NCBI RefSeq assembly: GCF_030646165.1
Contig: NZ_JAUTDO010000004.1
Coordinates: forward strand, 124,001-188,000
Reading direction: 5' to 3'
Length of the DNA stretch: 64,000 nt
DNA from: Conexibacter sp. CPCC 206217
Lineage (GTDB): Bacteria; Actinomycetota; Thermoleophilia; Solirubrobacterales; Solirubrobacteraceae
The translations under genes and the position numbers were made by a program. The notes beneath the pieces are model-generated. The model saw only the letters and a program-made list of their open reading frames with translations. It searched no databases and was not told the origin of the DNA. How positions within the stretch are numbered: position 1 is the first letter of the stretch; every line of letters begins with the position of its first letter. Below are positions 16,489 through 24,387 of the stretch, piece after piece.

Positions 16489-18083
16489 GCCCGCCCGAGC
16501 GCGCTGGCGGCCGGCGTCAGCGCCCGCGACAGCGCCGCCGAGATCTCCCCGACGGTCGCGTAGCTCTCGACCGCCGCGACGATCGCGTCCATCGCCGACG
16601 CGCCGGGATCGGACGCGACCGCTTCGAGCCGCTCCAGCGCATCGGCGACCAACGCGTCGTCGCGCTCCGCCCGCAGCGCCGCCAGCGCCGCGACGCGCCG
16701 CTCGCCGACGCCGTCGTCGGGCTCCCACAGCTTCAGCTGCGCCGCCGGCTGCTTGCTGCGGTGGACGTTGACGCCGACGACCGGCCGCTCACCGCGCTCG
16801 ATCTCCTGCGCGACCGCGTAGGAGCGGTCGCGCATCATGCCCTGGATCCGCTCGTCGGAGAGCGCCGCGTCGATCCCGCCCCAGTCCGCGATCTGCCGCC
16901 GCATCGCGCCGGCCTCCTGCTCGATCCGGTCGGTCATCGACTCGACGAACCACGAGCCGCCGAGCGGGTCGACGGTCGCGCGCACGTCGCTCTCCAGCGA
17001 GACGATCTGCTGCACCCGCAGCGCCAGCTCCTGCGCGCGCTCGCTCGGGATCTCGTACGCCTCGTCGATCGCGGTGCCGACCATCGTCTGCACCCCGCCG
17101 AGCGAGCAGGCGAGCACGCCGAGCGCGCTGCGCACGAGGTTCAGCTCCGGGTCCTCGCGCACGAAGTGGCTGCCGTTGCAGGCGACCGCGGTCATCCGCA
17201 GCCGCAGCGCGCGCGGGTCGCTGACGCCGTACTCGTCGCGCAGCATCCGCGCCCACATCCGCCGCGCGGCGCGCAGCTTGGCGGCGTCCTCGAACAGCCG
17301 CGGGCTGGTGCCGAAGAACAGCGACATGCGGGCGGCGCTCTCGGCTGCCGGGATCCCGCGCTCCAGCAGCAGGTCGATGTAGCGGGCCGAGATCGCGAGC
17401 GCGATCCCCAGCTCCTGCGCGGGGCTGGCGGCGATCTCGTGCAGCAGCGCGGCGCGCACGTTGAAGGCCCAGAAGCCCGGCATCCGCTCGATCAGGAACG
17501 CGGCGGCGTCGGTCTGCAGGCGCAGCGAGCCGGGCAGGTCCCAGATCGTCAGGCCGCGGCAGGCGATCTCGTTGAGCATGTCGTTGGAGAGCGTCCCGCG
17601 CAGCTGGTCGAGCGGGATCCCGCGCTGTCTCGCGACGGCCGCCAGCATCGCGACGACGACCGGCGCGAGCGCGTTCATGTTCATCGTGATCGGGACGCGC
17701 TCGAGCGGGATCCCGTCGAGCAGCGTCTCGAAGTCACGCAGCGAGTCGATCGCGGTGCCGACGCGGCCGACCTCGTGGCGCGCCTGCGGCGCGTCGGAGT
17801 CGAGGCCCAGCTGCGTCGGCAGGTCGAACGCGATCGAGACGCGGCCGTTGCCCTCCGCCAGCAGGAATCTGAAGCGCTCGTTCGCCTGCGCCGGCTCGCC
17901 GTGGCCGGAGTAGAGGCTCGGCTGCCACGGCCGGTCGCGGTAGCCCTCCGCGCGCACGTGGCGCGTGTAGGGGAACTCGCCGGGCGCGCCGAGCTGCTCG
18001 TCGTAGTGCGCGTCCGGCCACGCCGGGCGGTACTCGCGCTCGATCTCGAAGCCGGTCTCGGAGCGGATCGGGGTCGTGCTCAT
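16485..18083 (-). CDS. Coenzyme-B12-dependent acyl-CoA mutase B, large (catalytic) subunit, atypical
   Basis: The 532-aa paralogue of mutase A has VSIAFDLPTQLGLDSDAP, TMNMNALAPVVVAML, GTLSNDMLNEIACRG, SLFFGTSPRLFEDAAKLRAA, ELNLVRSALGVL and DPLGGSWFVESMTDRI. It keeps the carboxylate-contacting Tyr (SLYSG) and Arg (SLRLQ). As in mutase A, the active-site His position is Leu (RAALLHEIA), and QTSG is replaced (TAVACNGSHF). The same two losses in both copies suggest a shared divergent family rather than decay. Start: ATG at 18083, overlapping the LivF stop as TGATG, with GGGAG eight bases upstream. The partner small subunit follows immediately. Confidence 0.88.
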   Translation of the reverse strand: MSTTPIRSETGFEIEREYRPAWPDAHYDEQLGAPGEFPYTRHVRAEGYRDRPWQPSLYSGHGEPAQANERFRFLLAEGNGRVSIAFDLPTQLGLDSDAPQARHEVGRVGTAIDSLRDFETLLDGIPLERVPITMNMNALAPVVVAMLAAVARQRGIPLDQLRGTLSNDMLNEIACRGLTIWDLPGSLRLQTDAAAFLIERMPGFWAFNVRAALLHEIAASPAQELGIALAISARYIDLLLERGIPAAESAARMSLFFGTSPRLFEDAAKLRAARRMWARMLRDEYGVSDPRALRLRMTAVACNGSHFVREDPELNLVRSALGVLACSLGGVQTMVGTAIDEAYEIPSERAQELALRVQQIVSLESDVRATVDPLGGSWFVESMTDRIEQEAGAMRRQIADWGGIDAALSDERIQGMMRDRSYAVAQEIERGERPVVGVNVHRSKQPAAQLKLWEPDDGVGERRVAALAALRAERDDALVADALERLEAVASDPGASAMDAIVAAVESYATVGEISAALSRALTPAASALGRA

Positions 18084-18901
18084 CAGAAGTGCTCCCACAG
18101 GCCGCGGGTGTCGGCGACGTCGGCGGGCCGGCCGCTCCAGACGACGTCGCCCTGGCGCACCGCGACGAGCCGGTCGGCGCGCGTCAGCAGCACGTCGAGG
18201 TTCTGCTCGACGATCGCGACCGTGTAGCCGTGCTCGCGGCGGTGCTCGTCGACGGTCTCCATGATCTGCTTGACCAGCAGCGGCGCGAGGCCCAGCGACG
18301 GCTCGTCGAGCAGCAGCAGCTGCGGTGCCAGCCGCAGCGCCATGCCGATCGCGAGCATCCGCTGCTCGCCACCGCTGAGGTTGCCGGCCGGCGTCGCGAT
18401 CCGCTCGCGCAGGACTCCGAACATCTCCAGCACCGCGTCGGCCGGCACCAGCTCGCCGCCGGCTCTGCGGGCCAGCTCCGGCACCGCGAGGTTCTCCCCG
18501 ACGGTCATGCGCGGGAAGACCGACAGCCCCTGCGGCACGAGCCCGATCCGCAGCGCTCTGCCGCTCTCGTCCTGCGTGCGCACGGTGCCCTTGGAGACCG
18601 GCAGGAAGCCGGCCATCACCTTCAGCAGCGTCGACTTGCCGGCGCCGTTGTGGCCGATGATCCCGAGCAGCTCGCCGTCGCGGACGTCGAGGTCGACGCC
18701 GCGCAGCACGTCGAACGTGCCGTAGCCAGCGACGACGCCGCTGAGCGCCGCGACGGCGCGCGGCGCGGCCGACGGCTGCTGCGCCGCCGCCGTCGCGGCG
18801 GCGGAGCCGTTCGCGCTCGCGCTCTCCTGCGCGCCGACTCCGGCTCCGGCCTCGGCTCCGGCGCCCGCGCCTGCGCCCGTGGTGCTCGCCTGCACGCTCA
18901 C
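18083..18901 (-). CDS. livF: ABC transporter ATP-binding protein, LivF type
   Basis: The 272-aa ATPase of a branched-chain-amino-acid-type (HAAT) importer has Walker A GHNGAGKST, Q-loop LVPQGLSVFP, signature NLSGGEQRML, Walker B LLLLDEPSLGL and the switch region VAIVEQNL. The GTG start at 18901 overlaps the upstream stop (GTGA) and follows AGGAG. The first ~45 residues are an unusual Gly/Ala/Glu/Ser-rich low-complexity head that normal LivF lacks, followed by the canonical domain at AVAALSGVVAGYGTFDVL. It works with the LivM-LivG fusion and LivH encoded upstream. Confidence 0.88.
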   Translation of the reverse strand: MSVQASTTGAGAGAGAEAGAGVGAQESASANGSAAATAAAQQPSAAPRAVAALSGVVAGYGTFDVLRGVDLDVRDGELLGIIGHNGAGKSTLLKVMAGFLPVSKGTVRTQDESGRALRIGLVPQGLSVFPRMTVGENLAVPELARRAGGELVPADAVLEMFGVLRERIATPAGNLSGGEQRMLAIGMALRLAPQLLLLDEPSLGLAPLLVKQIMETVDEHRREHGYTVAIVEQNLDVLLTRADRLVAVRQGDVVWSGRPADVADTRGLWEHF

Positions 18902-20610
18902 ATCACTCCTTCCGGGGTCTTCTTCGGCGCGCTCTCCTCGGCGACGCCGAAGTAGATCGCGGCCAGTCTCGGATCGCTCGTGATCTGCTCCGGCGAGCCG
19001 GTCGCGAGCACCTCGCCGAGGTGCAGGAAGACCATCTCGTCCGACAGCTCGGACAGCACCTTCGTGTTGTGCTCGACGATGCAGACGCTGCGCCCGTCCT
19101 GCGCGAGGCCGCGGACGATCTCCGTCATCCGCGCGAGCGTCGCCGGGTCCAGCCCCGAGGCCGGCTCGTCGAGCAGCACGACGCGCGGCTTCGCCGCGAT
19201 CACGCGCGCGAGGCTGAGCAGCTTCTGCTCCGCGTAGGAGAGGTCGCGCGCGCGACGGTCGAGGCCCTCCGTCAGGCCGACCGCGCCCAGCGCCGCGCCC
19301 GCCTCCTGCGCGGCGCGTCTGAGCGCGGCACGCGCGCGGCGGCGGCGCAGCAGCGCGGTCACCGCGCCCTCGTCGTGCCCGAGCGGGACGGCGACCATCA
19401 CGTTCTCCAGCGCGGTCAGCTCCTCGAACAGCCGCAGCCCCTGGAAGGAGCGCAGCAGGCCGTGGCGGGCGCGCGCGTCGAAGCCGAGCTTGTCGATCGT
19501 CGAGGCGTCGAGCGCGACCGTGCCGGCGTTGGCCGGCTGCGCGCCGGTGACGAGGTCGAACAGCGTTGTCTTGCCGGCGCCGTTGGGGCCGACGACGCCG
19601 GTCACGCGCCCGGGGGCGAGCGACAGGTCGACGTCGGTGACCGCCTTGATGCCGCCGAAGGCGCGGGTCAGACCGCGCCCCTCCAGCGTCGCGCCGGACA
19701 CGTGCACGATCTCGCCGCCGACGTCGTGCGGGGCCGGCTGGGCGTGGCGCCGCGGCTTCACGATGCCGCGCCGCAGCACGACGACGACGAGCAGCAGCAC
19801 GACCCCGAACAGCAGCTCGCGGATGTAGACGACGGTGCTGCTGGTCGCGCCGAGCTGGTCCAGCAGCTCCGGCAGCGCGACGATCAGGATCGAGCCGACG
19901 AGCGGCCCGAGCATGCTGCCCGCTCCGCCGACGATCACCATCGACAGCAGCAGGATCGAGAAGTGCACGTCGAACGTCGCCGGCAGGATGTAGCCGAGGT
20001 AGCTGGCGTAGACCGCGCCCGCGACCGCCGCCAGCATCGCCGAGACGGTCACGACGGCGACCTTCGCCAGCGCCGGGCGCTTGCCGAGCGCGCGCGCCGC
20101 GACCTCGTCCTGCCCGGACGCGCGCAGCACCAGCCCGAACGGGGAGCGGTCGACGCGCCGCGCGGCCTCCATGCAGATCACGAGCACGATCGCGGCGGCG
20201 AAGACGAGGTCCCACGGCGTGTCGAAGGCGAAGCCGAAGATCTCGATCCCGGGGATCCCCGGGATGCCGTAGGTGCCGCCGGTGAAGTCGTGGAAGCTCT
20301 CCAGCGCCGAGGTCATCACGATCTGCAGCGCGAACGTCGCGATCGCGAGGTAGTCGTCGGAGATCCGCAGCGCGAGCAGGCCGATCATCAGCCCCGCGAC
20401 GCCCGCCAGCGCGATGCCGGCGATCGCCGCGACCAGCCACGGCAGGTCGTAGCGGATCGCGCCGATCCCGATCGCGTAGGCGCCGAAGCTGACGAAGGCG
20501 CCCTGCGCCACCGAGAAGAGGCGGCTGAAGCCGAGCAGCAGGTTGTACGAGCTGGCGATCGCGCCGAACAGCAGGACCTGCGTGATGATGCCGAGCGTGT
20601 AGGGACTCAT
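18898..20610 (-). CDS. Fused LivM permease and LivG ATPase of HAAT-type ABC importer
   Basis: Residues 1-~300 are a LivM-like permease with multiple membrane segments (VLLFGAIASSYNLLLGFSRL, IVGGAGSMLGPLVGSILIV). Residues ~325-570 are a LivG-type ATPase with Walker A GPNGAGKTT, signature DLSYAEQKLL, Walker B VVLLDEPASGLD and CIVEHNTKV. A LivM-LivG fusion is less common than separate genes but is known in this family. The signature is SYAEQ instead of SxGEQ, typical of LivG. It overlaps livF by 4 bases and lies 4 bases after livH. In this context the transporter should import the substrate of the mutase pathway rather than, or besides, amino acids. Confidence 0.88.
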   Translation of the reverse strand: MSPYTLGIITQVLLFGAIASSYNLLLGFSRLFSVAQGAFVSFGAYAIGIGAIRYDLPWLVAAIAGIALAGVAGLMIGLLALRISDDYLAIATFALQIVMTSALESFHDFTGGTYGIPGIPGIEIFGFAFDTPWDLVFAAAIVLVICMEAARRVDRSPFGLVLRASGQDEVAARALGKRPALAKVAVVTVSAMLAAVAGAVYASYLGYILPATFDVHFSILLLSMVIVGGAGSMLGPLVGSILIVALPELLDQLGATSSTVVYIRELLFGVVLLLVVVVLRRGIVKPRRHAQPAPHDVGGEIVHVSGATLEGRGLTRAFGGIKAVTDVDLSLAPGRVTGVVGPNGAGKTTLFDLVTGAQPANAGTVALDASTIDKLGFDARARHGLLRSFQGLRLFEELTALENVMVAVPLGHDEGAVTALLRRRRARAALRRAAQEAGAALGAVGLTEGLDRRARDLSYAEQKLLSLARVIAAKPRVVLLDEPASGLDPATLARMTEIVRGLAQDGRSVCIVEHNTKVLSELSDEMVFLHLGEVLATGSPEQITSDPRLAAIYFGVAEESAPKKTPEGVM

Positions 20611-20614
20611 CGCC

Positions 20615-21487
20615 TCACCCCGTCCGCGTCTGGACCGCCGCCCGCAGCCCCGAGGGGCGCGCCACGAGCATCAGCGCGAGGACGGCGAAGGTCACGATCG
20701 TCTGCCACTGCGCGCTGATCCACAGCAGCACGACGTTCTCCAGCAGGCCGAGCGCGAAGGCCGCGAGCATCGCGCCCGACTGCCGCTCGGTGCCACCCGC
20801 GATCACCGCGATGATCGCGATCAGCACGGGCGTGAAGCCGAGGTCGGGGTTGACGCCGGTGCGCAGCGCCATCACGACGACGGCCGGCACCAGCAGCGCC
20901 GAGCCGAGGGCGAAGGCGATCCGGTACACGCGCGCCACCGGGATGCCGAAGTAGCCGGCCAGCTCCGGGTTGCCCTGCACCGCCCGCATCGAGCGGCCCC
21001 AGCGCGAGCGGCTCATGATCAGCCACACCAGCAGCCCGAAGCCGACTGCGAACGCGACGATCAACCCGTCGTAGCGCGTCACGGTGAATTCAGCGGCGCG
21101 GTAGAGCGGCTCCGGCACCGTCGTCTCCAGCCCGCGCGCGTCCTCCTGGAACAGCAGCGCGAGCACCGCCTGGGAGATCGTCAGCAGTGCCGAGGCGGCG
21201 AGGAACAGCAGCAGCTGGTCGCCGCCGTGGCGCCGGATCGGCTCGTAGATCACGCTCTCGATCAGGACCCCGAGCGCGACCGCAGCGCCGAGTGCCGCGA
21301 CGATCGCCAACCAGATGTTGGTGTCGAGGTCGACGAAGACCCAGTAGAGCACGTACGCCGCCACGTTCAGCACGGCGATGTGCGCGAGGTGGAACGTCCG
21401 GGTGACCGCGAAGATCACCCAGAAGCTCAACGCGAGGAGCGCGTACAGCGCTCCCTGCGAGATTCCGTTGACGAGGATCTGGGACAC
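20615..21487 (-). CDS. livH: HAAT-type ABC transporter permease, LivH type
   Basis: The 290-aa polytopic membrane protein has about eight hydrophobic segments, beginning GISQGALYALLALSFWVIFA. It has the family motif block RSRWGRSMRAVQGNPELAGYFGIPV, the EAA-like coupling helix that touches the ATPases. It ends in a short basic tail. The gene lies 7 bases downstream of the binding-protein gene, and is followed by the LivM-LivG fusion. Confidence 0.87.
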   Translation of the reverse strand: MSQILVNGISQGALYALLALSFWVIFAVTRTFHLAHIAVLNVAAYVLYWVFVDLDTNIWLAIVAALGAAVALGVLIESVIYEPIRRHGGDQLLLFLAASALLTISQAVLALLFQEDARGLETTVPEPLYRAAEFTVTRYDGLIVAFAVGFGLLVWLIMSRSRWGRSMRAVQGNPELAGYFGIPVARVYRIAFALGSALLVPAVVVMALRTGVNPDLGFTPVLIAIIAVIAGGTERQSGAMLAAFALGLLENVVLLWISAQWQTIVTFAVLALMLVARPSGLRAAVQTRTG

Positions 21488-21494
21488 GACCCGA

Positions 21495-22712
21495 TCAGCA
21501 CTCCACGGTGTCGATCGGGACGAATCTGCCGTCTCTCACCTGCAGCACCTGGAACGGCTTGCGCGCGATCGGGTCGCCGTCTCTGAATTCAGCGGTGCCG
21601 GTCGCAGCGGGGAATCTGCCGACTCTGAAGAAGGCGTCGTAGACCGTCTGCGGATCGTCCATGTCGCCGCCGTCGGCCTTGACGGCTCTCATCGCGTCGG
21701 CCAGCGCCATCACGCCGTCATAGAGGGTCGCGTGGTAGAAGGTCAGGTCGCTGGTGGCGGTGTCGGGCGACACTCTTCTGTACGCCTCGACGAACGCTCT
21801 CGTCTGCGGGTCGGTGCTGTTGGCGTCGAACAGGCCGGCGGTGTAGTAGGAGCCGTCGGCGGCGTCACCGGCGACCTGGATCGTCTGCGGAACGGCGGCG
21901 CCGGAGTAGGAGAGCGTTCTCGCGGTCATGCCGAGCTCTCTCATCTGCTTGAGGATGTTCCCGGGGTCGGAGCCGAAGGTGTAGATGTAGATCAGGTCCG
22001 GGTCCTCCTGCTTCAGGCGCGTGAGGATCGAGCGGAAGTCGGTGCTGCCCTGCGGCGCGCTCTCGCTGCCGACGACCTGGCCGCCCTTCTCCTCGAAGTC
22101 TCTGGAGAAGGCCTCGACACCGGCGCGGTTGGCGGCGATGTCGGCGAAGATCGCGCCGACTCTTCTGGCGCCGAGGTCGTCGTACGCGTACTGCGCCGCG
22201 CACTGCATCTCGTGATCCTGGCCGTTGAGCGTATGTATCGTGTGCGCGCCCATCGCGTCGGCGTCGAACGGCGGCGCGCCGGAGTTGACCAGCAGCATGT
22301 CCTGTCTGGCCGCGAGCGGGCCGATCGCGGTGACGACGGCGCTGAAGCCGACGATCCCGAATCTGTAGCCGTCGCTGGCGAACTTGTTGTAGGCGTTGAC
22401 GCCGTTCTGCGGGTCGCCGACGGTGTCGAAGACCTCGTAGTCGATCTTGCGCCCGTCGATGCCGCCTCTGGCGTTGAGCTGCTCGATCGCGGCTCTCGCG
22501 CCGTCGGTCATGAAGCGGCCGGTCACGGCGGCGTCGCCCGACTGGGGGATCAGGATGCCGAGTCTGACCGGGTCCGACGAGCCGCTGCCTGCACCCGTCG
22601 AGCTGCCCCCGCTTCCGCTCGCGCCCCCGCTGTCGTTGTCGCTGCTGCTGCCGCACGCGGCGAGCATGAGCGCCAACAGCACTGTCACGGCAACCGTCGT
22701 GATCTTGCGCAT
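21495..22712 (-). CDS. HAAT-type ABC transporter substrate-binding lipoprotein
   Basis: The 405-aa first gene of the operon encodes an exported lipoprotein: MRKITTVAVTVLLALMLAAC with lipobox LAAC (Cys20), then a Ser/Gly/Asp linker. The rest is the periplasmic-binding fold I (Peripla_BP_6): RLGILIPQSGDAAVTGRFM, IDGRKIDYEVFDTVGDPQ, and RTLSYSGAAVPQTIQVAG. It delivers the imported compound to LivH/LivM; amino-acid-type binding proteins of this family also carry aromatic and dicarboxylic acids. Start: ATG at 22712 with GGAGGAG seven bases upstream. Arginines are mostly AGA, unlike the following genes. Confidence 0.88.
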   Translation of the reverse strand: MRKITTVAVTVLLALMLAACGSSSDNDSGGASGSGGSSTGAGSGSSDPVRLGILIPQSGDAAVTGRFMTDGARAAIEQLNARGGIDGRKIDYEVFDTVGDPQNGVNAYNKFASDGYRFGIVGFSAVVTAIGPLAARQDMLLVNSGAPPFDADAMGAHTIHTLNGQDHEMQCAAQYAYDDLGARRVGAIFADIAANRAGVEAFSRDFEEKGGQVVGSESAPQGSTDFRSILTRLKQEDPDLIYIYTFGSDPGNILKQMRELGMTARTLSYSGAAVPQTIQVAGDAADGSYYTAGLFDANSTDPQTRAFVEAYRRVSPDTATSDLTFYHATLYDGVMALADAMRAVKADGGDMDDPQTVYDAFFRVGRFPAATGTAEFRDGDPIARKPFQVLQVRDGRFVPIDTVEC

Positions 22713-22793
22713 CGCATCTCTCCTCCGGACGCCGCCGTCACGGCGTCGTCGTGGTCTCTCTCCTCGACCGTTCAGACCCAGACTCGGACCTTA

Positions 22794-22809
22794 CTTGCTC
22801 GCAAGCAAG
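22794..22809. promoter_or_regulatory. Operator site 1 of the proposed TetR regulon
   Basis: CTTGCTCGCAAGCAAG is a 16-base imperfect palindrome (14 of 16 positions symmetric). It is nearly identical to sites at 23698 and 28399: site 3 and this site match at 21 of 25 bases (CTTAC..TGC.CGCAAGCAAGCT..C). It lies 82 bases upstream of the binding-protein start and overlaps the likely -10 of that operon. This is a typical position for TetR repression. Confidence 0.65.
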
Positions 22810-22836
22810 CTACCTGTCCTTCGTCGCGCTTGTCAA
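22807..22836 (-). promoter_or_regulatory. Probable promoter of the 16-gene importer/mutase operon
   Basis: Read on the minus strand, TTGACA (complement of 22831-22836) is followed after 18 bases by TAGCTT (complement of 22807-22812). The -35 is perfect and the -10 is weak (3 of 6), which suits regulation. The -10 overlaps operator site 1. Confidence 0.5.
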
Positions 22837-22893
22837 CCGCGGCGGTCGGCGGGCGACGCGGGAAGCCGCGCCGCGCGGCCGGCGGCGAACCGC

Positions 22894-23676
22894 TCAGCGG
22901 GCCGGCGCGCGGACTGCCGAACGGGCCCGAAACGCCGCCACCGCGGCCGCGTGCTCGTCGGTCAGGCGCAGCAGCGACAACTCGGCCGCCTCCCGTTCGA
23001 GCAGGCGCGCGCGATCGGCGGATTCGAGCGCGCCGAAGAGGCGCTTGGTCGCCGCGACGGCTGGCGCCGGGGCGGCCGCGAGGCGGGTTGCGAGCGCTTG
23101 CGCTTCGGTGTCCAGCTCGTCGTGCGGGACGACCGCGTGGACGAGGCCCCAGGCGTGCGCCTCGGTCGCCGTGAGCCGCTCGCCGGTCAGCAGCAGCGCC
23201 CGCGCCCGCGCCGCGCCGACGCGCGCCGACAGCGTCGCGACGATGCCGAGATCGGGCGCCAGGCCGAGCGCCAGTTGCGGAGCGGAGAAGTAGGCCGTGT
23301 CGGCGGCGACGATCACGTCACAGGCGGCGGCGAGCGCGAAGCCGCCGCCGACAGCCGCGCCGTTGACGGCCGCGACGAACGGCTTCGGCGCGGCGGCGAT
23401 CCGCTCGATCAACTGCGCCTGCAGCGTCGCGAGGCGGTCGCGAAACGGCATCCCCTCCTCCGGCGCGAGGTCGGTCAGGTCGGCGCCGGCGCAGAAGGCG
23501 CGGCCGGCGCCGGTCAGCACGACGGCGCGCGTGACGGGATCGGCGACGACCCGTTCGAGCGCGTCGGCCAGTTCCTGCTTGAGCCGGAGGTCGAGCGCGT
23601 TGAGCTTGTCGGGTCGCCGCAGGCGGACGACGGCGACAGGGCCGTCGGAGGTGACGTCGAGCGTTGCGTTTGACAT
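22894..23676 (-). CDS. Enoyl-CoA hydratase/isomerase (crotonase) family protein 2
   Basis: The 260-aa crotonase has RRPDKLNALDLRLKQE, the oxyanion loop FCAGADLTDLAPEEG, and VNGAAVGGGFALAAACD. Both Glu residues of classical hydratase are missing (CELAM is FALAA, PEILLG is PQLALG), but an Asp is present in LGLAPDLG, as in isomerase-type members such as PaaG or ECI. A double-bond isomerase or other crotonase chemistry is therefore more likely than simple hydration. It is transcribed alone toward the importer operon, 181 bases upstream of the binding-protein gene, and shares operator site 2 with the divergent thioesterase gene. Confidence 0.82.
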   Translation of the reverse strand: MSNATLDVTSDGPVAVVRLRRPDKLNALDLRLKQELADALERVVADPVTRAVVLTGAGRAFCAGADLTDLAPEEGMPFRDRLATLQAQLIERIAAAPKPFVAAVNGAAVGGGFALAAACDVIVAADTAYFSAPQLALGLAPDLGIVATLSARVGAARARALLLTGERLTATEAHAWGLVHAVVPHDELDTEAQALATRLAAAPAPAVAATKRLFGALESADRARLLEREAAELSLLRLTDEHAAAVAAFRARSAVRAPAR

Positions 23677-23697
23677 GGCCCGACGTATACGCTCCTA

Positions 23698-23713
23698 TTT
23701 GCTTGCGAGCAAG
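23698..23713. promoter_or_regulatory. Operator site 2 of the proposed TetR regulon
   Basis: TTTGCTTGCGAGCAAG is the reverse-orientation match of site 1 (outer halves TTTGC/GCAAG). It lies 22 bases upstream of the crotonase start and 15 bases upstream of the thioesterase GTG, so a single bound dimer could control both divergent units. Confidence 0.62.
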
Positions 23714-23728
23714 TCAGGAGAGACTGCT

Positions 23729-24316
23729 GTGACCCCTACGCCCCTCGACAGCCGCGACGCGGCGGGCCCCTCGGCCGACCACGCGGCCGCCGCGGCCGCA
23801 ATCGCCGACAGCCCCACGCGGCCGCTCGACGGCGGCCGCACGGAGCCGTCCCGGATGGCCGCTTCGCCCGGCCTCGAGCGCCTGCTCGCCAACCTCACCG
23901 GCACGATCCCGCCGCCGCCCACCTGGTACGTGCTCGGCTACCGGCTGACCGCGGTCGAGCACGGACGGGTCGCGTTCGAGATGGCACCGCTGCCGGGCCA
24001 CACGAACTACGGCGGCACCGTCCACGGCGGCGTGATCTCGGCGCTCGCCGACTCGGCGATGGCGTGCGCGGTGCTGAGCGTCCTCGACGCCGACCACTGG
24101 TGCGCGACGATCGAGCTGAAGGTCAACATGCTGCGCCCGGTCGCCGCCCCCGGCGAGCTGCTGCGCGCGACCGGCTCGGTCCGCTGGCGCGGCGGCACCA
24201 CCGCCGTCGCGGAGGCGTCCCTGACCGTCGGCGACGAGGAGGTCGCGATCGGCCTCAGCACGCACGCGATCCGCGCCGCGAGGCGGTTGACGGGCGGACC
24301 GGAGGCGGGCGCATGA
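23729..24316 (+). CDS. PaaI-type hot-dog thioesterase
   Basis: The 195-aa protein has a PaaI/YdiI thioesterase domain at residues ~55-190: PLPGHTNYGGTVHGGVISAL with the HGG active-site motif, SAMACAVLSVL, and TIELKVNMLRPV. It should hydrolyse an acyl-CoA, perhaps to rescue CoA from dead-end intermediates. The first ~45 residues are Ala/Ser/Asp-rich and not conserved-looking. Start: GTG at 23729, chosen because AGGAGAG precedes it at good spacing; the frame is also open upstream, but that part is a shadow of the crotonase gene. It is followed by the 24-codon ORF and MeaB through ATGA overlaps. Confidence 0.8.
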   Translation: MTPTPLDSRDAAGPSADHAAAAAAIADSPTRPLDGGRTEPSRMAASPGLERLLANLTGTIPPPPTWYVLGYRLTAVEHGRVAFEMAPLPGHTNYGGTVHGGVISALADSAMACAVLSVLDADHWCATIELKVNMLRPVAAPGELLRATGSVRWRGGTTAVAEASLTVGDEEVAIGLSTHAIRAARRLTGGPEAGA

Positions 24317-24387
24317 CCGCCGACACGACGATCCCCCTCGCCGCGCCGCCCGCGGTGTCGCCGTCCGCTCGCGAGACCGCCGCATGA
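24313..24387 (+). CDS. 24-residue ORF coupled between thioesterase and MeaB
   Basis: The ATG at 24313 overlaps the thioesterase stop (ATGA), and its own stop overlaps the MeaB start (ATGA at 24384). The peptide begins MTADTTIPLAAPP and ends SARETAA. It has no recognisable motif. The double ATGA junction keeps ribosomes moving through a segment whose frame does not match MeaB, so it may be a coupling ORF rather than a functional peptide. No separate ribosome-binding site is evident. Confidence 0.45.
   Translation: MTADTTIPLAAPPAVSPSARETAA

Noticed and set aside
18083-20440. A single 785-codon ABC protein on the minus strand
   Set aside because: Only the last 272 codons (LivF) are real. The first part is out of frame with the LivM-LivG fusion, which occupies the same DNA.
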